Source of the DNA: Leptospira venezuelensis
Lineage (GTDB): Bacteria; Spirochaetota; Leptospiria; Leptospirales; Leptospiraceae
Length of the DNA: 64,000 nt
Direction of reading: 5' to 3'
NCBI RefSeq assembly: GCF_002150035.1
Contig: NZ_NETS01000010.1
Coordinates: forward strand, 930,001-994,000
The position numbers and the translations under genes are program-made. The notes beneath the pieces were generated by a model. The model worked only from the letters and a program-made list of their open reading frames with translations. It was not told the DNA's origin and made no database searches. Below are positions 9,040 to 18,053 of this stretch, piece by piece. Every line of letters begins with the position of its first letter. The stretch's first letter is position 1.

Positions 9040-9900
9040 ATGGATTTAGAAAAGGAAGATCAAAAGCTCGCGCCTGGTAGAGATGTTCTGCTCATGGGTC
9101 TGATCCAGGTTTTTGTACTGTTCATTGGTATGTATTCCTATATGAGGGTCACCCGATTCCAAGTAGAAAGTACTCTATCTCTCAAGGCTCCTAAGCAGAA
9201 TTTTGTTAAGGCAAAAGAAGTCGTAAATACAGTACCTTCCAGCGTAGTTTGGAATGAACCTGCTTCCGCCGAAAAAGCAGTTAGAGAATATACAGAGTTC
9301 GTTGTTACTAAACGTCCTTGGTTATTGTCCTTAGACAGGATTATCTGGGGATTATGCTTTCTTGTCCCTTCTTTCTTTTTCATCCGAAAAATAGCTAAAA
9401 TTGAAACTGCAGAATTTACCGATTCAGCGAGCGGAAAAGATATAGTTGCAGGTGTCGCGACTGGATTTGCTACATTCTGTTTTGTGAATGTAGCTAGTAG
9501 TCTGATCTTCTTTATTATAGGTAAACCTCAATCCAATTATTTGGAAATCATCCTTACTAAAAATCTTTTCTTAAATTGGAAACTACTAGGATGGACCTTG
9601 CTTTCAATTGCATTCGGAGCTGGTATTTTTGAGGAATTTTTCTTTAGAGGATTTTTACTTAAATACTTTGAAGAAAAAAACTTAGGTTCTATTGGACTCA
9701 TAATCACTTCAGTTATTTTTGGAGTGGTACATTTTAATGGGGGATCATATGTGGCTCCGATCCTTCTCATCTTTGTAGGATTTTCATTTGGAATTTCTTA
9801 TTTAAAAACCGGTAATATATGGGTGCCTGTGACAGCACATATCACTTATAATGCATCCATGCTTCTGGCCGGATTTCTACTTGGGGATCGGATCTCTTAA
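9040..9900 (+). CDS. CPBP-family intramembrane metalloprotease
   Basis: A multi-pass membrane protein of 286 residues with the three CPBP (Abi/Rce1-like) motifs near the C-terminus: EEFFFRG, FGVVHFNG and HITYNASM, which supply the glutamates, histidines and asparagine of the metal site. I prefer the ATG at 9040, because GGAAGG at 9024-9029 lies ten bases upstream; an in-frame TTG at 9022 is possible but would put that site inside the gene. Its target is unknown. The stop overlaps the next start by one base (TAATG). Confidence 0.82.
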   Translation: MDLEKEDQKLAPGRDVLLMGLIQVFVLFIGMYSYMRVTRFQVESTLSLKAPKQNFVKAKEVVNTVPSSVVWNEPASAEKAVREYTEFVVTKRPWLLSLDRIIWGLCFLVPSFFFIRKIAKIETAEFTDSASGKDIVAGVATGFATFCFVNVASSLIFFIIGKPQSNYLEIILTKNLFLNWKLLGWTLLSIAFGAGIFEEFFFRGFLLKYFEEKNLGSIGLIITSVIFGVVHFNGGSYVAPILLIFVGFSFGISYLKTGNIWVPVTAHITYNASMLLAGFLLGDRIS

Positions 9901-10694
9901 TGAACATGCAAAAAATTTTTAAACATAAAATCCTAAATACCTTATTCGTATTTCTCTTTTTATCCTCTTTCTCTTCTATATACGCTGGGGAAGTTTTTGA
10001 ATTAGAGGGTGATCCGGGAGAGAATGACATAAGACTTCTTTCTGCATTAAATAAATTAACTTATGATAGAGTATTATCTAACCAAAACACGAAAGGTTTT
10101 GCATTTAGATACACTACGAAATGGTATTCTCCCTTACAACTAGATGTATTCGTTTTAGGACTTGCAAAAAGAGATAAGATGAGTTTGATCCGGATCGAAT
10201 CTTCTAAAAAAGGAACGGAAAGAGTTTTTAGGAATTTTCTACAAGAAGAACTTACCAAAAAAGAATTAACAGGTGGACTTTCCAATTACGCAGATGTTTC
10301 GGATGAAGCAAAGTTTGAGCCTTATCGTAAGAATTATTTTTGGAGCGAGTCTTTAGCACTTGTCCAACCTGCGGCTTCTGTTTTTTATAACTCGTATAAA
10401 TCTCCAGTGTATGGAGGTTCAGATAGGCTAAAAAGTATGTTCGGATATATCGTAACTGATCTTCTGCTCGCAGGAGTTGGATATTATTATGCGACTACTA
10501 CAATGGAAAAAAACAGTGCTCTTGAATCTTACTTCTTTAAGCCTACAGCTTCTGGAAACGTTTTGGATTCTCCTGGGGCGCCCGTCTTTATTGGTTTATT
10601 GATCCTTCCTAGACTATATAGGATGATAGGTGGTTGGCAAGATACCTACACTCATAATCGGATCATGGAGATTTCGGTTTCCAAATCATTTTAA
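9900..10694 (+). CDS. exported hypothetical protein
   Basis: I do not recognise this 264-residue protein. It has a Sec signal peptide (hydrophobic core FVFLFLSSFSS, likely cleavage after YAG or so), a charged middle, and a hydrophobic segment around VTDLLLAGVGYYYA. A second hydrophobic patch, IGLLILPRLYRMIGGWQ, precedes a polar C-terminus. It may be an envelope protein with one or two membrane segments. It overlaps the CPBP protease gene by one base and is followed ten bases later by the ClC channel gene, which suggests one transcript for the three. Confidence 0.65.
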   Translation: MNMQKIFKHKILNTLFVFLFLSSFSSIYAGEVFELEGDPGENDIRLLSALNKLTYDRVLSNQNTKGFAFRYTTKWYSPLQLDVFVLGLAKRDKMSLIRIESSKKGTERVFRNFLQEELTKKELTGGLSNYADVSDEAKFEPYRKNYFWSESLALVQPAASVFYNSYKSPVYGGSDRLKSMFGYIVTDLLLAGVGYYYATTTMEKNSALESYFFKPTASGNVLDSPGAPVFIGLLILPRLYRMIGGWQDTYTHNRIMEISVSKSF

Positions 10695-10703
10695 GGATAC
10701 TCA

Positions 10704-12554
10704 ATGTTCGGAAATATCTACGCAGAATTCCGGCAAAGACCGATCTCATCTTATTTCACGATTAAGGGTAGAAGATCCTTATATTTATATTGTGTTTTAA
10801 CCGGGATCGTTTCCGGTCTAGGAGCCCTTCTTTTTTCCAGAGCGCTCGCCTGGGCAGAATACATTTCTTTAGAATCTATATCAGGTTTACATAATACACA
10901 TTCTGGAGGGGAGTATTTCGTTTCTCTGGAACCGATTACTTCGATTTATCTAGGAAGATGGGCTCTTTTGATTCTTCCATCTTTAGGAGGATTGATTGCC
11001 GGATTAGTTATATGGAAATTCTCTCCTGATTCAGCGGGCACAGGAACAGATTCGCTAATAGATTCATTTCATAATAAGGAGGGGAAAGTAGATCCGAAAG
11101 TTCCTTTGATTAAATCCATCGCTACCATATTCACTTTATCTTCCGGTGGCAGTGGAGGAAAAGAAGGCCCAATCTCTTTGATTGGAGCTGGGTTCGGTTC
11201 CTTAGTGGCAAATCTTACTAAAGCGGGTGCAAGAGCAAGACGCACTTTATTACTCGCGGGAACTGCAGGAGGCCTAGGTGCAATTTTTCATGCTCCATTA
11301 GGAGGAGCACTAACTTCTGTAGAGATGATGTACAGAGAAGATATAGAAAGTGATACATTGGTTCCTTGTATCATTTCTTCTGTGACAGCTTTCTTAACTT
11401 ACTCTTCTTTTAATGGTTTTGGTTCTGTGTATAAAGTCCCGGAGATAGGATTTATAGAATATAAAGAACTCATCTTTTATTTGTTTTTGGGGATAGTCTG
11501 TTATATGAATGGGGCCTTTCTAATTAGGGTATTTCAATTCATACAAGAATGGTCCAAATTTTGGAAACTCCCCATTTGGATCAAGCCTGCGTTAGGCGGA
11601 ATTACTGTGGGTATCATTGGTTATTTTTTGCCTGAAGTTCTCGGAACGGGTGCAGGGGTCTTACAAGATGTACTGGAGGGTAGTTTTCGATTTCCTAGTT
11701 ATGATACTTATTTGAGTCAAGATCTGCAGATCATCCTCTTCTTCTTACTTCTCGCATTATTAAAAATTATCACCACTTCATTTACTATAGGGAGTGGGGG
11801 ATCTGCAGGAATGTTCGGTCCTTCCTTATTCATTGGTGGGATGTTAGGTGGAGCGCTTGGAACATTTGCAAAATTAGTTTTAGGTTACCAGGTATCAGTA
11901 GCTTCTTTTGTGTTGGTCGGAATGGGAGCTTTTTACGCAGGTATCGCAAGCGCTCCGATAGCGGGAATGGTGATGATCTGCGAGATCATAGGAAGTTATT
12001 CTCTTCTTCCCCCTTTGATGATTGTTTCGATTATCACCTTTGTTCTTTCTCATAAATTGAATTTATATAAAAGTCAGAAGAACACACGTTTCCAATCTCC
12101 TGCTCATGATTGGGACATGAATAGAGATTTGCTCGAAGGTATCTTAATTGAGGATATCCGAAGTAGATTGAGAAATATTGCTGAGGTCAAGACTTCTGTC
12201 CTTCTTTCCCAGTTAGAAGAAGAAGCACTGAAGATCAATGCGAGCGACTATATCGTTTTGGAGGAGAACGGAAACTACTTCGGAATGATTTCTCTACGTA
12301 CAAGCCGCTTATTTTTAGAAGGAAGAGATCTCACCCAGAACCTGATCCTTGTGAAAGATGTGACTGATACCTCGATTCTTCCGATTTCAGTTAGGACAAA
12401 CCTTGCTACTACCTTTAAAACCCTATTGGACAGGGGGATGGACAAGATTCCGGTGGAAGAGAATGGAAAATATTTGGGATATTTACGTTATGCTGACATC
12501 ATTTCCATATATTTTGAAAAGACTCGATCCGCTAAGCCGGTTTCAGGCTCGTAA
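10704..12554 (+). CDS. ClC-family chloride channel/antiporter with C-terminal CBS pair
   Basis: An integral membrane protein of 616 residues. The ClC core shows the GKEGP motif (gating glutamate kept) and GSGGSAGMFGP, the counterpart of the GxFxP anion-binding loop; a TSVEMMY segment holds a second conserved glutamate. Two CBS motifs follow after residue 470. Keeping the gating glutamate is usual in H+/Cl- antiporters, though channels also have it, so transport mode is open. CBS domains in this family can sense nucleotides. A weak terminator candidate lies about 95 bp downstream. Confidence 0.88.
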   Translation: MFGNIYAEFRQRPISSYFTIKGRRSLYLYCVLTGIVSGLGALLFSRALAWAEYISLESISGLHNTHSGGEYFVSLEPITSIYLGRWALLILPSLGGLIAGLVIWKFSPDSAGTGTDSLIDSFHNKEGKVDPKVPLIKSIATIFTLSSGGSGGKEGPISLIGAGFGSLVANLTKAGARARRTLLLAGTAGGLGAIFHAPLGGALTSVEMMYREDIESDTLVPCIISSVTAFLTYSSFNGFGSVYKVPEIGFIEYKELIFYLFLGIVCYMNGAFLIRVFQFIQEWSKFWKLPIWIKPALGGITVGIIGYFLPEVLGTGAGVLQDVLEGSFRFPSYDTYLSQDLQIILFFLLLALLKIITTSFTIGSGGSAGMFGPSLFIGGMLGGALGTFAKLVLGYQVSVASFVLVGMGAFYAGIASAPIAGMVMICEIIGSYSLLPPLMIVSIITFVLSHKLNLYKSQKNTRFQSPAHDWDMNRDLLEGILIEDIRSRLRNIAEVKTSVLLSQLEEEALKINASDYIVLEENGNYFGMISLRTSRLFLEGRDLTQNLILVKDVTDTSILPISVRTNLATTFKTLLDRGMDKIPVEENGKYLGYLRYADIISIYFEKTRSAKPVSGS

Positions 12555-12648
12555 GCTGAGTTTTAGTTCCTTCTCCAAAACCTAAAAATATATGTAGCGT
12601 TCATTCTTTTACAATAATAAGTATTTATCTTCTATTTTTATTCTTTTT

Positions 12649-12687
12649 AGCCATTTTATGAGCAAAAATGACCATTGGCTCTTTTTT
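12649..12687 (+). terminator. possible intrinsic terminator after the ClC gene
   Basis: AGCCA (12649-12653) and TGGCT (12676-12680) can pair around an inner CATTTT/AAAATG stem and are followed by CTTTTTTT. The stem is weak and broken, so this is tentative. The rest of the 270-bp gap to 12825 shows nothing I can name. Confidence 0.45.
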
Positions 12688-12824
12688 TGATTTTAGTGGA
12701 CAATTTTAGGCTTTCCGCTAAGATACGGAAAATTTTTAAAAAATAACTGATGTGTAATAAAGAGATCAGCCAATTCTAGATGGGTTAGGGTAAGTTATGG
12801 AATTGGTTCAAAGCAGGAAGGAAA

Positions 12825-14390
12825 ATGCGAAACAGAGCTTATAGTCAAAAAATTATCTCCGGATCGAGGATTATCCTCGCGGTCTTGGGGATATTAGGAG
12901 TCAGCACATCTGAGCTGACTGCCGGTAGTTACGGGGATATTTATGGTGCCCATGCGGGTGCAGCCGGTATGGCGGGTGCAGTTACAGCTACCGTGAACAA
13001 CTCATCTGCGGTTTTCTATAATGTTGCCGGTTTGGGAAGATTGAACGAAGCGGATTTATTCATCGCTCAATTTGAACAAAAGGAGAAAGAGAAAGAAGCA
13101 GCTGCTAATGGAGAAGGTGCCAAGGATGCTAATGGTAATCCTATTCCTCAGGAAGGTCCTTTACTTAACACTGAACCTCAAACCGAAGCAGGTGCACCTC
13201 CTGATAAATGGTACAAAAAAGCTTGGTTTAATTTCAGAGACGGTTTTGCGAATATGGGAAAGGGGATGTTCACTTATCAACCTCTTCTTCGCCCGAACCG
13301 TCCTTATCATGAAGTGTCTTTCTTAGGGACCTACGCGAACCCTACATTAAAAAACAACGCTCCTAAGAATGAGAACACTAAGAATCCTGACGACAGTTAT
13401 GTTGGTTTGGGTTTTACAATGAACCTAAACGAAATTTTCGATATAGGTAGAACCATTCGTTTCGGATTGAACGCTATTGTTCCTGCTTCCGGAAACTTGA
13501 TGGTAGTAAATGATCAGAACCCTACTGTTCCTAGATACCTTCAATCAGGAAAAAGTAATGAACGCCCTACCATCATGGCAGGGGTCGGTGTTGAACTTTG
13601 GAAAGACCGTCTTTTTGCAGGGGTCGGTATCACTGCTCTTGCAGGTGGTTCCGGTGCGATCTTATTAAAAGATGTTCCGATCTCTCCAGATCCAGTACAA
13701 GCAAACTCACAAGTGGTATTAACCTTAAAGCCTATCATTAACCCTACTTACGGACTTCAATTCACTTATGGTAAATGGAGTGCCGGAGTCTCGTACAAGA
13801 GAGAAACTTATTTGTCTGCGGATCCGATTCCTGCTCGTGCCCAGACAACTCTTTTAGGAATCCAATTGGATTTCGATCTGGCTTTATTGGATCAGTACAA
13901 CCCAAGAGTTTGGTCTTACGGGATAGGATTCAGACCGACTGAAAAACTTTTATTAAACGTAGATGTAAACAGGGAGATCTGGAGTTTGTATAAACTTTCT
14001 AGAATTAAGGAAAAATATTCAGAACCTCTTGATTTCCATGATACAACAAACGTTCGTATGGGAGCAGAGTATGCTTTCCGTCCTTTCTTGAAGTTCAGAG
14101 GTGGTATTGGAAAAAGACCTAGCCCTGTTCCTCATTATGCAGGAGAAAATAACTGGATGGATAACGATCGGATGATCTACTCCGTCGGTGTTTCTTATAT
14201 CTTCAACGGAAGAAATTTCGCGTTCTTGAAAGACAGATTGAAAAATCCTGTGATTTTCGATTTGGCCATCACGAACCAACAGTTGAGAAGTGTGGAGATC
14301 AATAAATATCTCCCAACTGAGAGGAATCCGAGCTATAATTACGGCGGATATATCTGGTCACTAAACTTCTCTGTAAGCTTATTCTTCTAA
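12825..14390 (+). CDS. OmpP1/FadL-family outer membrane transport protein
   Basis: A 521-residue outer membrane beta-barrel of the FadL type, which takes up long-chain fatty acids or other hydrophobic compounds. After a signal peptide ending near LTAG the mature start reads GDIYGAHAGAAGMAGAVTA followed by NNSSAVFYNVAGLGR, the FadL N-terminal hatch pattern. Alternating barrel strands follow, and the chain ends in phenylalanine (SLFF), as barrel proteins do. AAGGA sits just before the ATG. It is a single-gene unit between two terminator-like hairpins. Confidence 0.85.
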   Translation: MRNRAYSQKIISGSRIILAVLGILGVSTSELTAGSYGDIYGAHAGAAGMAGAVTATVNNSSAVFYNVAGLGRLNEADLFIAQFEQKEKEKEAAANGEGAKDANGNPIPQEGPLLNTEPQTEAGAPPDKWYKKAWFNFRDGFANMGKGMFTYQPLLRPNRPYHEVSFLGTYANPTLKNNAPKNENTKNPDDSYVGLGFTMNLNEIFDIGRTIRFGLNAIVPASGNLMVVNDQNPTVPRYLQSGKSNERPTIMAGVGVELWKDRLFAGVGITALAGGSGAILLKDVPISPDPVQANSQVVLTLKPIINPTYGLQFTYGKWSAGVSYKRETYLSADPIPARAQTTLLGIQLDFDLALLDQYNPRVWSYGIGFRPTEKLLLNVDVNREIWSLYKLSRIKEKYSEPLDFHDTTNVRMGAEYAFRPFLKFRGGIGKRPSPVPHYAGENNWMDNDRMIYSVGVSYIFNGRNFAFLKDRLKNPVIFDLAITNQQLRSVEINKYLPTERNPSYNYGGYIWSLNFSVSLFF

Positions 14391-14445
14391 CCCTCCTCCC
14401 CATTTTCGGGGAATGAAATAACATTTGTTATCTAATAGCTCCATC

Positions 14446-14481
14446 TGAGGCGGAATTCAAAAACCGCCTCGGTTCTTTTTC
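14446..14481 (+). terminator. intrinsic terminator after the FadL-like gene
   Basis: GAGGCGG (14447-14453) pairs with CCGCCTC (14464-14470) around a ten-base loop, followed by GGTTCTTTTTC. It lies 55 bp past the stop. Confidence 0.7.
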
Positions 14482-14527
14482 TTGACCGAATGATCGCTAC
14501 AGAGATAGTCGAAACTCGGTAATAGAG

Positions 14528-15820
14528 ATGGAAAAGAATATCATTGAACTGATCACTCCCGTATTTTTCGTTTTGATAGTTGTAGAGCTACTTTACTCCG
14601 TTTTCGGAGACAAACCGTTCTACCGTTTTAAGGACTCGATCAATAATCTTTCAGCTGGGATCTTTATGCAGATCTTTACAGTGTTTATCACTCTGGCATT
14701 GATGTCTGTATATACCTGGGTATATGCAAAATTTGGAATATTGAATATTTCAAATGACTCTTGGATTGGTTGGGTATCCTGTTTCGTTCTCGCGGACTTC
14801 TTTTACTATTGGTATCATAGATTCGGTCATGAGATAAATATTTTCTGGGCTTCGCATGTGTCTCACCACCAAAGCGAAGATTATAATTTTACAGTGGCAT
14901 TAAGACAAGGAGTAACTCAGAATACATTCTCGCTTCCATTTTATCTTCCTCTCGCTTTGATGGGATTCCCACCTATCATGTTCCTTCTCTGTATACAGAT
15001 CAATTTTGCATACCAGTTTTGGCTTCACACTAGAGCAATACCTAAGTTGGGAATTTTCGAGTTGGTTTTTAACACTCCTTCTCAACACAGAGTTCATCAC
15101 GGAAGAGATCCTAAGTATATTGATAAGAATTACGCAGGAACATTTGCGATTTGGGATAGAATGTTCGGATCATATAAAGAGGAAGAAGAAGAACCTATCT
15201 TTGGGATTGTAAAACCTATGCAAACCTGGAGCCCACTTTGGACACAGTTCCATTATTTCGAAGAGTTATTCCTTCTTTCCTGGAAAACTAAAAGCTGGAA
15301 GGATAAGTTTTTAGTTTGGATCAAACCTCCAGGTTGGATGCCAAAAGATCTTGGAGAATCAGTGGTTCCTCCGGAGATCAATAGATCGACGTACAAAAAA
15401 TTTAATACACATATTCCTTATACACTGCTCGCGTATTCGATCACTCAGTTCTTTTTTGGATTGGGCGCTTCTATGGTTTATATAGAATTTAAAAAAGAAT
15501 TACCTCTATTTGAAATGTGTGCTTTAGGTTTTTATGTTCTTTGGACTCTTTGGAATATAGGTGCAATTTTTGAATTAAAAACTTCAGGGATCATTTCTGA
15601 GCTGGTTCGTTTGGCTTCTATAGCTACGCTAACCTATGTGTATCCTTTTGATTTCACTCATGTGGAAAAATTGACTGCTGTTCTCCCAACAGAAACTTTA
15701 AAATATCTTCCTGAGTTAATGAAGCAGGTTGCATTGATCTCATTCTTTGTATTGGGAGGCTTCCTGGTTTCTCAGAAAAGGTTTTTCAGCATCAAAGGAT
15801 ACACGCCTAAAACAGTTTAA
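14528..15820 (+). CDS. sterol desaturase / fatty acid hydroxylase superfamily membrane protein
   Basis: A di-iron membrane oxygenase of 430 residues. The histidine clusters of the superfamily are all visible: HRFGH near residue 99, HVSHH near 114 and HRVHH near 195. The C-terminal third adds more hydrophobic segments than a minimal hydroxylase has, as in alkylglycerol monooxygenase-like relatives (TMEM195). Substrate is unknown; ether lipid or fatty acyl chains are plausible. The gene is monocistronic, bounded by a hairpin upstream and a strong terminator downstream. Confidence 0.85.
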   Translation: MEKNIIELITPVFFVLIVVELLYSVFGDKPFYRFKDSINNLSAGIFMQIFTVFITLALMSVYTWVYAKFGILNISNDSWIGWVSCFVLADFFYYWYHRFGHEINIFWASHVSHHQSEDYNFTVALRQGVTQNTFSLPFYLPLALMGFPPIMFLLCIQINFAYQFWLHTRAIPKLGIFELVFNTPSQHRVHHGRDPKYIDKNYAGTFAIWDRMFGSYKEEEEEPIFGIVKPMQTWSPLWTQFHYFEELFLLSWKTKSWKDKFLVWIKPPGWMPKDLGESVVPPEINRSTYKKFNTHIPYTLLAYSITQFFFGLGASMVYIEFKKELPLFEMCALGFYVLWTLWNIGAIFELKTSGIISELVRLASIATLTYVYPFDFTHVEKLTAVLPTETLKYLPELMKQVALISFFVLGGFLVSQKRFFSIKGYTPKTV

Positions 15821-15851
15821 GTCCAGTTTTTTGAGCTAGTTTTTAGAGTTA

Positions 15852-15883
15852 AAAAGCGCCTTTTCAATGAAGGCGCTTTTTTT
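15852..15883 (+). terminator. intrinsic terminator after the hydroxylase gene
   Basis: An eleven-base perfect stem AAAAGCGCCTT / AAGGCGCTTTT with a loop of about eight bases ends in a run of seven T residues. It separates the hydroxylase gene from the DUF4139 pair. Confidence 0.88.
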
Positions 15884-15939
15884 ATGGTTCTGAAAATAAA
15901 TTGACGAACTTTGTTTCGGCAAGTATCCACATAGAACCT

Positions 15940-18045
15940 ATGATTTTTCGTTTTTCTTATTCGGTTCTTGCTGCATCTTTTTTGATTTTGTTAGGGACTA
16001 ATTTTTACGCCCAAGAGTCCGATCCTTCTGCGAGTGATACACCTACTGCTATAACGGAAGAGGAGAAGGCTTCTAAGTCCCCAATCTCCGTTTCCTATGC
16101 ACGAATTGATTCTGTTTTACTATATTCCGATTTAGTTTACGTCACAAGACAATCCGAGGTAAAACTTCCTGCCGGAGTTTCAGAAGTTTTATTGGGAGAA
16201 GTTCCGATTGCTTCCTTGGACAAGAGTGTAATCATTACATTCACTGATCAGAATAAGAAATTTAAGATCAAAGGGATCCGAGTTTCTGAAAAAGCTTCTA
16301 GAAGAAAAAAATCCCAAGAAGCAGAAGAGTTAGAAAAGAGGAAAGAAGGTCTACTCTTGGCATTAAGCACAAAGTCTAGAGAGGTACAAGACCTTTTGGA
16401 CTGGGAAGCTTCTATCAAATCTATCAAACCTGCAATTAGAGAACAAGACGGAGTAGTGGAGAAGATTGACTCTGAGAATTTTACTTCCTTTCGAAAAACA
16501 TATGCTGAACTCGCTGAAGATAATACAAAACTTAGATTGGCAAAGTTAGAGGAGCTAGATCGCATCAGAGAAGAATTTTATATTGTAACGACTAAGATTG
16601 CTCACCTTGCGGAAGGGGATACACTTCGTAGAAAGGAAATCCGATTAGATGTGGAATCCGATTCTGCAAATGTTTTTCCTTTTGAATATAAGTACCTGAT
16701 CCGAGGAGCAAATTGGTATCCGCGTTATACTTTGGAGCTAAATTCAAATGGACAAGAAGCAGAGTTAGGTTGGCATGCTTTGGTTCGTAACGAAACAGGT
16801 GAAGATTGGAAGAATGTTCGATTAGAATTTTCTACAGCGAATCCAAATCAGGATATAGATTTACCAGAGTATAGAGAATATAGGATCGCTTCCAAAGAAG
16901 TAGCGGTATATTCAGGAGACGAAGATTATTCTCCAGCTGATAAGGAATATGACGCACCTTCTAAACCTTCTGCAAATGCAGGCAGTATGATCCAAACCAA
17001 AAAGGAATCTAAGAAAAAAGCTCCTGCACCTAAAGTATCTCAAAGAAGTAAGGCGGAAGAGAGGATCGATGATGCCTATTACCAAGAAAAGAATGATAGT
17101 CCATTGATGCAATCACGCGCATTGATTGAAGGAAATTATAAAGATAGGTCCAATTCACTTCGTGTAGAAGAGAATATGAACAGGCTCCAAGGGGAACTTG
17201 CGAACCAGAAATATTCTTTCGACCAAGGATCCTATGAAGAATCGATTCGGTACGGAAAAGAAGCGCTCCGCAGATTTTCGGGCTTAAGAGAAAGTTCTAG
17301 AAAAGAGCTAAAAGATCTGGAGAACGAAGTGCAAAACCTTTTGAATCGATCTTCTCAGTTGAGTTCTGATAAAAAATATTCAAACCAATTGATTGCTCCT
17401 GGAATTTCATCAGAAGGATTCGATTTTAGATACATTGCTCAATCTAGAGAAAAAATTCCTTCTGATCGTACATTGAATCGGGTATTTCTTCGCAAAAGGA
17501 ATATCACTGTTCGTCCGGGATATGAAACTTCTCCGCTTACAAACGACGGAGTTTTTCTAAATGTGGTTTCTTCGAATACGGAAAGAGAACCTTTGCTCGC
17601 AGGACCTCTGGAAATTTACTCGGGGGAAAATCTTCTAGGAACGACTACTGTTTCCACTTTAAAGCCTGGCCAAGAAATCAAAATGGAGCTTGGGCCTGAT
17701 AGAGATATCAAGGTGGAAAGAAAACAAGAAAAGCTGGATGATAAGTCAGGGATTATTTCTCGTAAAAAGAATATCCGTTATAGAGTCATTATCTCTGTTA
17801 AAAATAATAAGCGTAGATCTGTTCCTGTTAGATTGATCGATCGTATTCCTTATACAAACGATGATAGTGTAAAAGTGGAATGGTCAGCAGGCACCGATAC
17901 TCCTAAATCAAAAACAGATGATGGAATTCTAACTTATGAGTTTGAGATAGGAGCGAATTCCCGTAAAACAATTCAATTCGAATACACAGTCTCTTATCCT
18001 GCTGACAATATCCTGAGAGAAACTCCTGGTTCTGATTCTTACTGA
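15940..18045 (+). CDS. DUF4139 (mucoidy inhibitor A-like) exported protein, copy 1
   Basis: A secreted 701-residue protein with signal peptide MIFRFSYSVLAASFLILL and cleavage near YAQES. An N-terminal domain (YARIDSVLLYSDLVYVTRQ) and a coiled coil (about residues 100-215) precede the DUF4139 beta domain, which begins around LIRGANWYPRYTLEL and ends FEYTVSYPADN. A Lys/Pro-rich insert and a second helical segment split the domain. The start at 15940 gives a clean signal peptide; a TTG at 15901 would add 13 residues, but that TTGACG could instead be a -35 element. Function unknown; a related paralogue follows 8 bp later. Confidence 0.75.
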   Translation: MIFRFSYSVLAASFLILLGTNFYAQESDPSASDTPTAITEEEKASKSPISVSYARIDSVLLYSDLVYVTRQSEVKLPAGVSEVLLGEVPIASLDKSVIITFTDQNKKFKIKGIRVSEKASRRKKSQEAEELEKRKEGLLLALSTKSREVQDLLDWEASIKSIKPAIREQDGVVEKIDSENFTSFRKTYAELAEDNTKLRLAKLEELDRIREEFYIVTTKIAHLAEGDTLRRKEIRLDVESDSANVFPFEYKYLIRGANWYPRYTLELNSNGQEAELGWHALVRNETGEDWKNVRLEFSTANPNQDIDLPEYREYRIASKEVAVYSGDEDYSPADKEYDAPSKPSANAGSMIQTKKESKKKAPAPKVSQRSKAEERIDDAYYQEKNDSPLMQSRALIEGNYKDRSNSLRVEENMNRLQGELANQKYSFDQGSYEESIRYGKEALRRFSGLRESSRKELKDLENEVQNLLNRSSQLSSDKKYSNQLIAPGISSEGFDFRYIAQSREKIPSDRTLNRVFLRKRNITVRPGYETSPLTNDGVFLNVVSSNTEREPLLAGPLEIYSGENLLGTTTVSTLKPGQEIKMELGPDRDIKVERKQEKLDDKSGIISRKKNIRYRVIISVKNNKRRSVPVRLIDRIPYTNDDSVKVEWSAGTDTPKSKTDDGILTYEFEIGANSRKTIQFEYTVSYPADNILRETPGSDSY

Positions 18046-18053
18046 GGCTTATC

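Noticed and set aside
15901..15939. TTG start for the first DUF4139 protein
   Set aside because: It would put 13 residues before a clean signal peptide; TTGACG may be a promoter -35 element instead, though the matching -10 is poor. Left unresolved.
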